Notes: a model not told the origin generated them from the letters alone. 64,000 bases of DNA from Planctomycetota bacterium (GCA_021791715.1 JAJYWB010000024.1:1-64000), one strand, 5' to 3'; shown: positions 1-8,553, counted from the first letter of the stretch. Translations and numbers: made by a program.

Positions 1-126
1 GCGATCATGGAATACTTGGATAATCATAACGAGAATCCAAAGCCATTCTCATGGACTGCGGGGGCTGATCTCATCCTGAATCGAGTGAAGGGGGTTTGTG
101 AGCGAACTTCTAACTCAGGACACTAG
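1..126 (+). CDS. IS630-family transposase, C-terminal end (cut by window edge)
   Basis: Frame 1 is open from the first base to a TAG at 124-126 and encodes 41 residues. They contain HNENPKPFSWT, which matches the conserved segment near the C-terminus of IS630/Tc1-type DDE transposases (NENPKPFxWT), and they end in CERTSNSGH, a tail style I associate with planctomycete members of that family. The catalytic DDE residues would lie outside the window, so I cannot say whether the gene is intact. It converges on the lipoprotein gene and ends 3 bp before that gene's stop. No terminal inverted repeat was recognised between 127 and 200. Confidence 0.75.
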   Translation, partial: AIMEYLDNHNENPKPFSWTAGADLILNRVKGVCERTSNSGH

Positions 127-129
127 CCG

Positions 130-1212
130 TCATTTGTGCGTTCCGAATTCCTTCGCCAATTCGCGTATCGAGAATTCGTGATTAATCTTGACGCCGCGAG
201 CCTCGAGTTTCCGTATCGTTGAAATCGGCGCAACGATGTTCGTATTCGCGGGCGCGGTGTCGAAGTCTTCCTCGGCGGCGGCGAAATAAATCGACGGTTT
301 CAACGTGATCTCCACGCCGGCGGTCGCGACGACGCGAAAAACCAAGGAATTCAGAATCTTTTGAATGAATAAAAGATTCTTATCTGCGTTCGCAATTTTG
401 ATCCTCTCGAACGTCTTCTTATTGAGAAAATCGAACGTTTCGACGACTTCGCGAGCGTCACGGATCGTCATCGGCGCGACGAACTTGATCTCGTCCCCGG
501 TGCGATGAATCGTCAAGGAGGAATCGGCGACCGCGTTGATCAGCATTCGGAGCGACTCGGGTTCGAACGGCGTCGATCGATGATCCTCGGGCGAATCCGA
601 TTTCTTATTATCGAGGATTTGCGCGACGATTTCTTTACGAATGTCGTCCCACGTCGTCGGTTCGACGTCTTGACGATTCGCAGCTTTGAGCCCCTCCTCG
701 GCGTATCTCGCGATCGACTCGGCGATCTTCGGTTTGATCTCTTCGATCAGTCGATCGACGATCGCCCCGGGAACCACGATCCGATGATAATAATTCAATC
801 CTTGATGCGAATTTAGATAAAATTCTCCGGGGACGATCCGGATCGAATCGAGATCGACGTTCGTCTTATGAAAGTCTCCTCCAAAATCGATATCGGAATC
901 AAAGTTTGAAAGAATGTAATTATGCTTGTTTTTTTTGAAATAAATCGACGGCCCGGTGAGATCGGCGAAAAAATCGGGAAGCGTCGGATTGAAGAGGATC
1001 GAATCGCGGCGTTTCCAAATCGTCTCGATCCGGTCGAAATCGTCGGGACTCGACGCTTTGATATTGGTAAATATACGTAAAAGATCAAATGTGTCGGTTG
1101 TTTCGGCATATTTGACGAAATCGCGTTTCTCGGTCTTCACGCAGCCGGCGAGGAGAACCGCGGTTGAAAGTAGGAGGATGGCGCGAAAGACGTACGATCG
1201 AGGGGAAGACAT
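130..1212 (-). CDS. predicted lipoprotein of unknown function
   Basis: The 360-residue product starts with a lipoprotein signal: basic n-region, a hydrophobic stretch AILLLSTAVLLAG and a lipobox LAGC with Cys24, so it is probably lipid-anchored in an outer or cytoplasmic membrane. The ATG is preceded by AAGGAGA about 7 nt upstream on the minus strand, which supports this start. The rest is a soluble, charged, mixed alpha/beta sequence with Tyr-His rich segments around residues 90-125 and a charged helical stretch around 150-200. No known domain was recognised. It stands alone, facing the transposase remnant tail to tail. Confidence 0.75.
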   Translation of the reverse strand: MSSPRSYVFRAILLLSTAVLLAGCVKTEKRDFVKYAETTDTFDLLRIFTNIKASSPDDFDRIETIWKRRDSILFNPTLPDFFADLTGPSIYFKKNKHNYILSNFDSDIDFGGDFHKTNVDLDSIRIVPGEFYLNSHQGLNYYHRIVVPGAIVDRLIEEIKPKIAESIARYAEEGLKAANRQDVEPTTWDDIRKEIVAQILDNKKSDSPEDHRSTPFEPESLRMLINAVADSSLTIHRTGDEIKFVAPMTIRDAREVVETFDFLNKKTFERIKIANADKNLLFIQKILNSLVFRVVATAGVEITLKPSIYFAAAEEDFDTAPANTNIVAPISTIRKLEARGVKINHEFSIRELAKEFGTHK

Positions 1213-1255
1213 CGGGGATCTCCTTATACCGCTTACATCATAATCGCTTACATCG

Positions 1256-1621
1256 TTATGGTTTTTTCACCTCGAACGGAATCGCGTCGATCTTGGCGGC
1301 GAGGATGAAGTCGTTTTCCGAAAGCCCGCCGATCGCGTGGGTGGTGATTTCGATCGCGACTTCGCGATAACCCGTCAGGTGAAGATCGGGGTGGTGCCCT
1401 TCGGCCTCGGCGAGCGCCGCGACTTCGTCAAAAAAGTGAATCGCGGTCGAAAAATTGCGGGCCTTCCATTCGCGTCGAATCCGCTTGCCGTCGTCCGTGA
1501 CACTCCAGCCGTCGAGTTGCTTAAGCAGCGTTTCGACCTCGGAAGGGGTGAGCGTGGGAACGCCCCCTTCGCACGGAGCGCATCGCTTGCGAGTCAATTC
1601 GATCCCCGTCGTCGCGTTCAT
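1256..1621 (-). CDS. 4a-hydroxytetrahydrobiopterin dehydratase (pterin-4a-carbinolamine dehydratase)
   Basis: The 121-residue product is a full-length member of the PCD/DCoH family, which dehydrates 4a-hydroxytetrahydropterin to recycle the cofactor of aromatic amino acid hydroxylases. Family features are the N-terminal LTxxEVETLLKQLDGW segment, the EGHHPDL motif at about 74-80 whose histidines line the pterin pocket, and the later THAIGGLSENDFILAAKID helix. The frame stays open further upstream, but this ATG has GAGGG about 9 nt before it and gives the normal family length; the longer version would add 49 low-complexity residues. No aromatic hydroxylase gene is nearby. Some bacterial PCD homologues act in other roles, so the exact physiological partner is unknown. 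Confidence 0.9.
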   Translation of the reverse strand: MNATTGIELTRKRCAPCEGGVPTLTPSEVETLLKQLDGWSVTDDGKRIRREWKARNFSTAIHFFDEVAALAEAEGHHPDLHLTGYREVAIEITTHAIGGLSENDFILAAKIDAIPFEVKKP

Positions 1622-2032
1622 GATCGTCGCCCTCAAAGAAATCGACCCGATTCGCTCGACCCGGAGCCGGTTCGATCGATAAAAATCGATCGCTCGACCC
1701 TTCCTCACAAAAATCAGAGTATCATGATGATCGATTCCCGTCCAGCGGACCGAAACCCTCACGCCCATGAATATTCAATCGCTTACGGTTTGAGTTCGCG
1801 ACGATCCTTGTTACCTCCGCGGCGTACCGCGATTTCTTATCAATAAATTAAATGACATTCAATACTAACAATTAATGTTGTATAGATTAATATGCGTTAT
1901 CGATTGATCCGCGCTGCGTAAATCTTGCTTTGTGAACGCTCCGATGCTGTAATCGATTCTGGGCGCGGAGCGGGGATGTTCGCTCGTATCGATAAGACGA
2001 TCGCGCCGCGAAGGTTGAAGATCGAGGGGTCG
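1622..2032. other. divergent intergenic region
   Basis: The stretch lies between two divergently transcribed genes. It has an AT-rich island at about 1838-1900 that is a reasonable place for promoters, but no convincing -35/-10 pair or gene was found. Confidence 0.4.
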
Positions 2033-3028
2033 ATGCCGGCGAATTTACCTCCGCAGTATCATAAGGTCGATGAAGAATATCGCGCGGCGACGACACCCGA
2101 GACGCGGCTCGAAAAGGCGCGCGAGATGTTTCGGCTGCTCCCCAAACACAAGGGGACCGAGAAGCTTCAGGCCGATCTCAAAAAACTGATCAGTCGGCTC
2201 CGCGACGACGTCGAAGGGGGTAAAGGCGCCGGCAAAAAGAAGGGGGTGAGTTATCGCGTTCCTTCGGAGGGGGCGGGGCAGGTTGTGCTTGTGGGAGCGC
2301 CCAACACGGGGAAGAGTTCGATCCTCGCCGCGCTGACGAAAGCGACCCCCAGGATTGAGGCGTATCCGTACACGACGCGCGAGCCTCAGCCTGGGATGAT
2401 GCACTGGCTTGATGTGCGCCTTCAACTCGTCGATTTGCCGCCGATCTCGGCCGATTTGATGGAACCGTTCGTGCCTTCGCTGATCGCCGCGGCGGACTCG
2501 GCGTTCTTGGTGATCGATTGCGGCGACGACGCGACGCTCGAACAAACCGAGGTCGTTCTTGATCGGCTCTCCAAGAACTTCGTCGAGCTTGTCGCCGAGG
2601 TTCCCGAAGATAACGAAGACGAACGTGTGCATTTTTTGAGAACGGCGATCGTCGCGAATAAGATCGACGCTCCGGGAGGCGATGATCGGCTCGAAATCGT
2701 CCGCGATTTCCTTGGCTCGCGGTTTCCGATCGTCGCGGCTTCGGCAATCGCCCGGTCGGGTCTGGACGATGTCGCTCGATCCGCTTACGATCTTCTACGA
2801 GTGTTTCGGGTTTACACCAAAACCCCGGGCAAACCGGCGGATCGGACGTCGCCGTTCACGTTGCCGATCGGGAGCACGGTGCTCGACCTGGCGGGAACAA
2901 TACATCGCGATTTTGAAAAAACTCTCAAATTCGCACGCGTTTGGGGAGCGGGAGTTTTCGAGGGGCAATCGGTGAAGCGTGATCACGTGCTTTCCGATGG
3001 AGATCTTGTAGAGTTGCATCATTCGTGA
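2033..3028 (+). CDS. Obg/DRG-like GTPase with C-terminal TGS domain
   Basis: The 331-residue protein has an N-terminal helical region (1-80), a G domain with P-loop GAPNTGKSS (88-96), switch region TTREP, NKID (209-212) for guanine recognition and ASA (236-238), and a C-terminal TGS domain (about 270-330, starting SPFTLPIGSTVLDLA). This is the layout of DRG-type GTPases, which act on ribosomes or translation factors; the precise role here is inferred only from family. The G3 motif reads VDLPP rather than the usual DxxG/DTPG, which may alter hydrolysis. The ATG at 2033 has GAGGGG 4 nt upstream and gives the compact family start; an in-frame upstream extension to 1925 has no comparable ribosome binding site. 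Confidence 0.85.
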   Translation: MPANLPPQYHKVDEEYRAATTPETRLEKAREMFRLLPKHKGTEKLQADLKKLISRLRDDVEGGKGAGKKKGVSYRVPSEGAGQVVLVGAPNTGKSSILAALTKATPRIEAYPYTTREPQPGMMHWLDVRLQLVDLPPISADLMEPFVPSLIAAADSAFLVIDCGDDATLEQTEVVLDRLSKNFVELVAEVPEDNEDERVHFLRTAIVANKIDAPGGDDRLEIVRDFLGSRFPIVAASAIARSGLDDVARSAYDLLRVFRVYTKTPGKPADRTSPFTLPIGSTVLDLAGTIHRDFEKTLKFARVWGAGVFEGQSVKRDHVLSDGDLVELHHS

Positions 3029-3136
3029 TTCAAGACCGATGGAAGATCGCCGCGAAACGCGATCGAACCGTTCTTTTGGGTTAGAATGTATCGAGCGGTT
3101 GGATCGATTCGGTCGTGTTTCTCCCTGGAGTCGCGT

Positions 3137-3967
3137 ATGCCTAAGGCTTTGATCGTCGAGGATCATCAGGATCAAGCCGACGTCGTCGCGGAACTGCTCC
3201 GACACAAGGGTTTCGAGCCGATGATCGCGGCCACCGGCACGATCGGCCTCGAACTCGCATTGGCGCATCGCCCCGATCTGATTTTGCTCGATTTAATGCT
3301 CGCCGATATCGACGGTTTTGAGGTTTGTCGAAGGCTCAGATGCGAGCGAGAAACGCTGGCGATCCCGATCGTGATGGTTACGGCTCTGAACGGACAAGAA
3401 TACCGCACCCGCGGATTTCGGGTGGGCGCCAACGCGTATCTAACGAAACCCTACGGAGCGCAGGATTTATATCGAGCGATCGCGAGCGCGATTTCCTGGC
3501 GCGATCGGCTCGACAAGCTGAGACTCAAAGGAGAAATCCAGCTCGAGATGCACAGCGAATCGTCGTTTCTCGACGAGGTCAACGAGTTTCTGGCGAATCT
3601 TTCGGCCAAAACGCCGCTCGCTCCCGATCAAACGCATCAGCTTCGCCAGGCTCTAATGGAACTCGGCCAGAACGCGATCGAATGGGGCAATCGCCACGAA
3701 CGCGACGCACTCGTCAATATCACTTATCGTATTTATGATGATTATATCGAGATCATTATCGCCGACCAGGGGCCCGGATTCGATCCCGAATCGCTCGAAC
3801 ACGCGGCGTCGCCCGACGACCCGTTGGCTCATATCGAGGTCCGCGAAAAACTCGGCCTTCGCGAGGGGGGCTTCGGTATGCTGATCGCCCGTGGAATGGT
3901 CGACGAGATGACCTACAACGACGCCGGCAACGAGGTGACGTTAATCAAACGCTTCCGCGCCGATTGA
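3137..3967 (+). CDS. response regulator receiver fused to GHKL/RsbW-like ATPase domain
   Basis: The 276-residue protein has a receiver domain (1-120) with acidic pocket ED at 8-9, phospho-acceptor Asp52 in LLDLML, Thr82 and Lys104 in LTKPY. After a linker, residues 135-276 form a HATPase_c domain of the anti-sigma/serine-kinase type: N-box ELGQNAIEWGN (Asn179), G1 DQGPGFD (210-216) and G2 GGFGMLIARGMVDE. There is no histidine phospho-acceptor domain, so it is not a classical sensor kinase; by analogy with RsbW-type proteins it may bind or phosphorylate a partner under control of the receiver. The start has TGGAG upstream. No PP2C phosphatase, sigma factor or anti-anti-sigma gene is adjacent. 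Confidence 0.85.
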   Translation: MPKALIVEDHQDQADVVAELLRHKGFEPMIAATGTIGLELALAHRPDLILLDLMLADIDGFEVCRRLRCERETLAIPIVMVTALNGQEYRTRGFRVGANAYLTKPYGAQDLYRAIASAISWRDRLDKLRLKGEIQLEMHSESSFLDEVNEFLANLSAKTPLAPDQTHQLRQALMELGQNAIEWGNRHERDALVNITYRIYDDYIEIIIADQGPGFDPESLEHAASPDDPLAHIEVREKLGLREGGFGMLIARGMVDEMTYNDAGNEVTLIKRFRAD

Positions 3968-4106
3968 TCGATCGACGCCGCGTCAGCCGAATCGATCGCC
4001 TTTCAAATGTTCAAAACACGTATTCCTGAGAAGAAGTGCGATTGTTCTTACGAGCCGGCGAAAAAACGTTCTTATTTCTTACTTTCGATTATCTTCTTAC
4101 TTACGA

Positions 4107-4601
4107 TTATCGACTCGGTCGACGTTCCTCAAGGTATTCGCGGAGGAAGTTCGCGTGGGTGGGGAGCCCGGCTTCGTCCCACGCCGATTCGATCTCGTCT
4201 TTGATCCTCGCGTTTCGCGCCTGCAAAAGTTCGAGAGCGGCCTTTTCTTCGGGATCGTCGGCGGATATCCGCAATTGATCATGAGAATCGACCGAAAGGA
4301 GCTTCCCGCGACGCCAATCCCAGGGCGTTATCACCAGCTTCATATGCGGATAATAGCAATTTCCAAGCCGAAGCGCGCGCCCTTCGGGTCGATCGTCGCG
4401 TCCTGGTGTTCTTTCAAAAGGTGAATGAGCCAGAATGTCTTCGATCAGCGGCGATTCGAACCAGTCGAGCCTTCGCTTGATCGTCTCGGGAGGCTCGGTC
4501 GTCGCGTACGCCGTGCGCATATAAAGCGCGACCGCGAGCCGAAGATCGTCGACCCCGATCGCTCCCAAAGCGCAATCACGACGATCCGTGAACGATTCCA
4601 T
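4107..4601 (-). CDS. conserved-looking hypothetical protein
   Basis: The 164-residue soluble protein is highly charged, with a helical N-terminus, a central basic stretch ALRLGNCYYPHMKLVITPW (about 80-98) and a glutamate-rich helical C-terminus ending EYLEERRPSR. No domain was recognised. Codon use is like its neighbours and the frame is uninterrupted over about 500 bp. A TTG directly precedes the chosen ATG in frame and cannot be excluded as start. It is divergent from the sulfatase gene. Confidence 0.6.
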   Translation of the reverse strand: MESFTDRRDCALGAIGVDDLRLAVALYMRTAYATTEPPETIKRRLDWFESPLIEDILAHSPFERTPGRDDRPEGRALRLGNCYYPHMKLVITPWDWRRGKLLSVDSHDQLRISADDPEEKAALELLQARNARIKDEIESAWDEAGLPTHANFLREYLEERRPSR

Positions 4602-4841
4602 CAAAAACGCCCGGCTTTCTTGAAATTCGAGTCGTTACGACCGATTCCGCGTTCGACGCGGATTCGTTCGCTCCCAACCCGCGACATCATACCCGAGTTC
4701 GATCGGTTCCGTTATCTTGGACATTCGAAATCGGTCGGCGCCCCGCCGACAAGAAGCCGTGAAAAAGGCCGAATCATGAACGCTCGTGCGCGTTAGAAGA
4801 GCTTCGGCGAACCGATCTTCGGATCTCCTTGCAAGGCTAAC

Positions 4842-6224
4842 ATGATGATTGATATTTATTCAATTCGGAATGTATTAATCGTTTTGTGTCTTATCGCCGC
4901 GGCGGGCGGGCTTCGAGGCGCGACCGCGGGAACGATCGACCGGGCCGCGGCCGATCGCCCGCCGAACGTCGTCTTGATCCTCGCCGACGATCTCGGTTAC
5001 GGCGATCTGGCGTGCTACGGCGCCAAAGATATGAAAACTCCTCATATCGACGCGCTCGTCGCGGCTGGAATGAGATTCGATCGCTTTTACGCGAACTGTC
5101 CCGTTTGTTCGCCGACGCGAGCCTCGATTCTCACGGGTCGATATCCCGATCTCGTCGGAGTGCCGGGAGTGATCCGTACCGATCCCTCCGACAACTGGGG
5201 CAAATTGACGCGGTCCGCGGTTCTGCTCCCCGCCGTTCTCAAAAAGAAAGGATACGAAAGCGCCATTATCGGAAAGTGGCATCTGGGATTAAAATCGCCC
5301 GATACGCCGCTCGATCGAGGTTTCGACGTTTTTCAAGGTTTTCTCGGCGATATGATGGACGATTACTTCACGCATCGAAGGCATAACATCAATTACATGC
5401 GAGACCGCGACCGCGAGATCGACCCCGAGGGACACGCCACCGATCTTTTCACGCAATGGGCGGTAAGTTATGTGCGAGAGAAACGCGCAAGCGATCGACC
5501 TTTCTTTTTGTATCTCGCTTACAACGCGCCTCACGTGCCGCTTCAGCCCGTCGAGGCGAGGCTGAAACGCGTGCTCGAACGCGAGCCCGGTATCGACCCC
5601 AAGCGCGCTCGGCTCGCGGCGCAGATCGAGCATTTGGACGAAGGAGTGGGGAACGTGATCGCGGCGCTTAAGGAAACGGGCGCTTACCAGAATACCTTGG
5701 TGATATTTACATCGGATAACGGCGGTCAGGCGAGCGCCGGAGCGAGCACGGGGGGGTTGAGGGGTTCGAAAGAAAACGTTTACGAGGGGGGAATTCGCGT
5801 TCCGTGTTGTGTCGCGTGGCCCGGCAAGATCGCTCCCGGAAGCCGTACGGAACGCTCGGCCCTCTCGATGGACTTATTTTCAACTGTTTGCGCGATTGTG
5901 GGAATCGAGCCCGGCGGCGAGGTCGACGGCGAATCGCTTTTGCCGACGCTTTTGGGACAAAGCCTTGCCGAATCGAAGCGCGATCTTTTTTGGACGCGAC
6001 GCGAGGGAAACGACGCCTACATGGGAAAAACGATCTGGGCGATCCGGCGCGGCGAATGGAAGCTGCTGCAAAACACGCCGACCGCGCCGTTCGAGCTTTA
6101 TAACCTCAAAGACGACCCGTTTGAACGGAACAATCTCGCGTCCAAAGAACGCGCCGTGTATCGCGAACTCGCGAAAGCGCTGCGCGACCGGATTCGCCGC
6201 GGCGGCGCGGTTCCCTGGCAATAA
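4842..6224 (+). CDS. secreted arylsulfatase-type sulfatase
   Basis: The 460-residue protein hydrolyses sulfate esters, probably on algal or host polysaccharides as for most planctomycete sulfatases; the substrate cannot be read from sequence. A hydrophobic signal segment covers about 8-28. The mature part starts PPNVVLILADDLGYGD, with metal ligands Asp49/Asp50, then CSPTR at 89-93, the signature in which Cys89 becomes formylglycine, and SILTGRYP. GKWHLG (about 146-151) and FTSDNGG (about 288-294) complete the active site. Length is normal for the family. AAGG lies 5 nt before the ATG. No formylglycine-generating enzyme is in the window, so maturation depends on a gene elsewhere. Confidence 0.93.
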   Translation: MMIDIYSIRNVLIVLCLIAAAGGLRGATAGTIDRAAADRPPNVVLILADDLGYGDLACYGAKDMKTPHIDALVAAGMRFDRFYANCPVCSPTRASILTGRYPDLVGVPGVIRTDPSDNWGKLTRSAVLLPAVLKKKGYESAIIGKWHLGLKSPDTPLDRGFDVFQGFLGDMMDDYFTHRRHNINYMRDRDREIDPEGHATDLFTQWAVSYVREKRASDRPFFLYLAYNAPHVPLQPVEARLKRVLEREPGIDPKRARLAAQIEHLDEGVGNVIAALKETGAYQNTLVIFTSDNGGQASAGASTGGLRGSKENVYEGGIRVPCCVAWPGKIAPGSRTERSALSMDLFSTVCAIVGIEPGGEVDGESLLPTLLGQSLAESKRDLFWTRREGNDAYMGKTIWAIRRGEWKLLQNTPTAPFELYNLKDDPFERNNLASKERAVYRELAKALRDRIRRGGAVPWQ

Positions 6225-6619
6225 GAGCTCGAACGTGATCAAAAAACTGTTCATACCGGATAATAATCGCATAAGATTGTGCGTATGCAAACACTTGTTA
6301 GGAGAATTACCGCCCGGACCGAAGCGTTCGACGCGGCGATTCGTCGAGGAACCGGCTTCGGGTCGTCTCGCGCGTTTTACGATTGACTGAGAATCGAATC
6401 GGCGAATCCTCCCGAGGTTCACGAACGCGAGAGAAAACCTGGATCGGAAGCGTCCAAAGATTGCGGCTTCGACGGCGCCGCCTTAGACGATCGTCGCGCC
6501 GATTCCGCCCGCGATCGACGCGCCTTTCGCCTCTCGTGCGATCGGCTTGAGCGCAAATCGACGTGCGATCCTGAAATCCGCCGGATTCGAATGATTTTTC
6601 CGATTCATCGAATTTCTCA
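6225..6619. other. intergenic region, no gene recognised
   Basis: No protein with recognisable features is encoded on either strand here. The stretch lies between the sulfatase stop and the candidate leuA promoter. Confidence 0.4.
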
Positions 6620-6649
6620 TTGACGCGAACCCCGATCGGGGCTTAGGAT
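6620..6649 (+). promoter_or_regulatory. candidate sigma-70 promoter of the leuA leader
   Basis: TTGACG at 6620-6625 and TAGGAT at 6644-6649 are separated by 18 nt. The spacer contains the perfect palindrome CCCCGATCGGGG at 6630-6641, which could bind a regulator. A start near 6656 would place the leader peptide, attenuator stems and leuA in one transcript. Prediction from sequence only. Confidence 0.4.
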
Positions 6650-6700
6650 TCCATATGTTACGCGCGAGTCGAAACTCGCGGGAATTCGGACCCCGTAGCC

Positions 6701-6784
6701 ATGCGTCAGATTCCAAGACGACTTCCGGCCCTCCCTCTATCGCCGGCGCTCGCCCCAAGCGGCCGAGCCGAGTCTTGGGTTTAA
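6701..6784 (+). CDS. candidate leucine leader peptide
   Basis: A 27-codon reading frame starts ATG at 6701 and stops TAA at 6782. It encodes four leucines within ten codons (CTT 6722, CTC 6731, CTA 6737, CTC 6749), including the CTA codon, which looks uncommon in the neighbouring genes. The leucines lie just before the first stem arm of the attenuator and the stop codon lies just past the second arm, as in classical amino acid attenuators. The ribosome binding site is weak, which is the main reason for caution. The idea depends on position and codon content, not on homology. Confidence 0.45.
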   Translation: MRQIPRRLPALPLSPALAPSGRAESWV

Positions 6785-6856
6785 CGTCCGAACGCCTCGC
6801 GCGTGACCTACCACAAGCCTCGAGACTCGCCGATATGGGCGATTCTCGAGGCTTTT
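6754..6856 (+). promoter_or_regulatory. candidate leucine-responsive transcription attenuator upstream of leuA
   Basis: Four arms can form mutually exclusive stems. Arm 1 CCCAAG (6754-6759) pairs with arm 2 CTTGGG (6774-6779). Arm 2, as CGAGTCTTG (6769-6777), can instead pair with CGAGACTCG (6821-6829) in arm 3. Arm 3 (6815-6831) pairs with arm 4 (6837-6854) to give the terminator. A ribosome stalled on the leucine codons at 6722-6751 would cover arm 1 and free arm 2 to pair with arm 3, permitting readthrough into leuA; a ribosome reaching the stop at 6782 would cover arm 2 and allow termination. Confidence 0.55.
6815..6856 (+). terminator. intrinsic terminator hairpin in the leuA leader
   Basis: AAGCCTCGAGA plus TCGCC (6815-6831) pairs with GGCGA plus TCTCGAGGCTT (6838-6854) around a short loop, giving about 16 paired bases with one mismatch, followed by TTTT at 6853-6856. 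It sits 83 bp before the leuA start and well inside the leader, so it is more likely regulatory than the end of the upstream unit. Confidence 0.7.
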
Positions 6857-6939
6857 CGCATTCAAGGACCGCGACGGGAGACGATTCAAACCGCCGCGGC
6901 CGGTTCCGAACCGAAGCTTATTAGATCGGGTGATCCGCC

Positions 6940-8553
6940 ATGTTGGAATCCAAGCCCAAAACGAACGGCTCGACCAAAACCGCGGCAAGCCCGCGCAGGG
7001 TGTTGATCTTTGACACCACCCTCCGCGACGGCGAACAATCGCCCGGCGCCAGTATGAACATCGCCGAAAAACTTGAAACGGCGCGCGCGCTCGAAGCGCT
7101 CGGGGTCGATATCCTTGAGGCGGGCTTTCCGATCGCGTCGCAGGGAGATTTCGAGGCGGTCCGAGCGATCGCGACCGAACTGACCGACGTCGTCGTTTGC
7201 GGCCTCGCGCGGTGCAACGACCGCGATATCGATCGCGCCTGGGAGGCGCTCAAATACGCGCGCAAGCCGAGAATTCACGTCTTTTTGGCGACCTCGGCGA
7301 TCCATCGTGAACATAAACTGAAAATGACACGTGAGCAGATCGTTGAACGAGCTGTTGAAAGCGTGAAACGCGCCGCGGGTTATTGCGCCGACGTCGAATT
7401 CAGCCCCGAGGACGCGGCGCGGACCGAGGTCGATTTTTTGTGCGAGGTCGTCGAGGCCGCGATCGCCGCGGGAGCGACGACCGTCAACATTCCCGATACG
7501 GTCGGTTACGCCGTTCCCACTCAGTATGCGGCGCTCATTCGCACGCTCCGCGAGCGCGTTCCCAACATCGATCGAGCCGTCGTGAGCGTGCACTGCCATA
7601 ACGACCTTGGGCTCGCTGTCGCCAACAGTTTGGCGGCGTGCGAGATGGGAGCGGGACAGGTCGAATGCACGATCAACGGTATCGGCGAACGAGCGGGCAA
7701 CGCGGCGCTTGAAGAGATCGTCATGGCGATCAAAACCCGCCAAGATTATTACGGGCTCACGACGGGGATTAAAACCGAACGGCTTTATCCGATGAGCCGA
7801 ATGATCTCTTCGATCACGGGGCTGAAGGTGCAACGGAACAAGGCGATCGTCGGCCGCAACGCGTTCGCTCACGAGGCCGGCATTCATCAGGACGGAATGC
7901 TCAAAGAGCGATCGACTTATGAAATTATGCGTCCCGAGGAGGTCGGCGTTCCCAAAACCGATCTCGTGCTGGGAAAACATTCGGGACGACACGCGCTTTG
8001 GGAGCGCGTCGAGGCGCTCGGTTATCACCTCGCCGAGACGCAACGCGAGGAGCTGTTCGAGGATTTCAAAACCCTCGCCGATAAAAAGAAAGAAGTTTAT
8101 GACGAAGATTTGATCGTTTTGATTGAAAAGCACATTCAAAACGTGCCGGCGCATTGGGTGTTGGTAAGTTTGCATACGACTTCGGGGCCGAGCGTGGTGC
8201 CGACGGCGACGATCGAAATCCGTCGTCCCGACGGTCGAATCGTCCGCGACGCGGCGATCGGCGACGGCCCCGTCGACGCGATTTTCAAGGCGGTCGAACG
8301 GGTGACGGGGATCGCCGCGAACCTCCGCGAGTTCGCGGTGCGGAGCGTGACCGCGGGGAAAGACGCGCAAGGCGAGGTTTCGCTCGAACTCGAAGTGGAG
8401 CAGGGGGATACGACGTTCCGCGGCCGCGCGGCCTCGACCGACATCATCGAAGCCTCGGCGCTCGCTTATCTCAACGCGGTGAACGCGATCATGACGCGTC
8501 GCGAACTGAAAGAACCGCGCGAGATCATCGGCCGACCCGGCGCGGGCGCCTGA
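6940..8553 (+). CDS. leuA: 2-isopropylmalate synthase
   Basis: The 537-residue enzyme condenses acetyl-CoA and 2-oxoisovalerate, the first committed step of leucine synthesis. The TIM-barrel catalytic part (about 20-290) shows DTTLRDGEQSPGASM with the metal-binding Asp and catalytic Arg, and the HCHNDLG metal motif, plus GIGERAGNAALEE. The C-terminal region (about 400-525) is the regulatory LeuA dimer domain that binds leucine, so feedback inhibition is expected. Length and order fit bacterial type I LeuA (LeuA1). GGGTGA precedes the ATG. Other leu genes are not in the window. The long leader before it carries a candidate attenuator. Confidence 0.97.
   Translation: MLESKPKTNGSTKTAASPRRVLIFDTTLRDGEQSPGASMNIAEKLETARALEALGVDILEAGFPIASQGDFEAVRAIATELTDVVVCGLARCNDRDIDRAWEALKYARKPRIHVFLATSAIHREHKLKMTREQIVERAVESVKRAAGYCADVEFSPEDAARTEVDFLCEVVEAAIAAGATTVNIPDTVGYAVPTQYAALIRTLRERVPNIDRAVVSVHCHNDLGLAVANSLAACEMGAGQVECTINGIGERAGNAALEEIVMAIKTRQDYYGLTTGIKTERLYPMSRMISSITGLKVQRNKAIVGRNAFAHEAGIHQDGMLKERSTYEIMRPEEVGVPKTDLVLGKHSGRHALWERVEALGYHLAETQREELFEDFKTLADKKKEVYDEDLIVLIEKHIQNVPAHWVLVSLHTTSGPSVVPTATIEIRRPDGRIVRDAAIGDGPVDAIFKAVERVTGIAANLREFAVRSVTAGKDAQGEVSLELEVEQGDTTFRGRAASTDIIEASALAYLNAVNAIMTRRELKEPREIIGRPGAGA

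Noticed and set aside
6867-6877. GGACCGCG, resembling part of a T-box
   Set aside because: It lies after the terminator, and the conserved T-box sequence and specifier loop are absent, so a ribosome-mediated attenuator explains the leader better.
6655-6924. 89-codon frame through the leuA leader
   Set aside because: It runs across the terminator and attenuator stems in a frame different from the leucine-rich leader peptide; its translation looks random.
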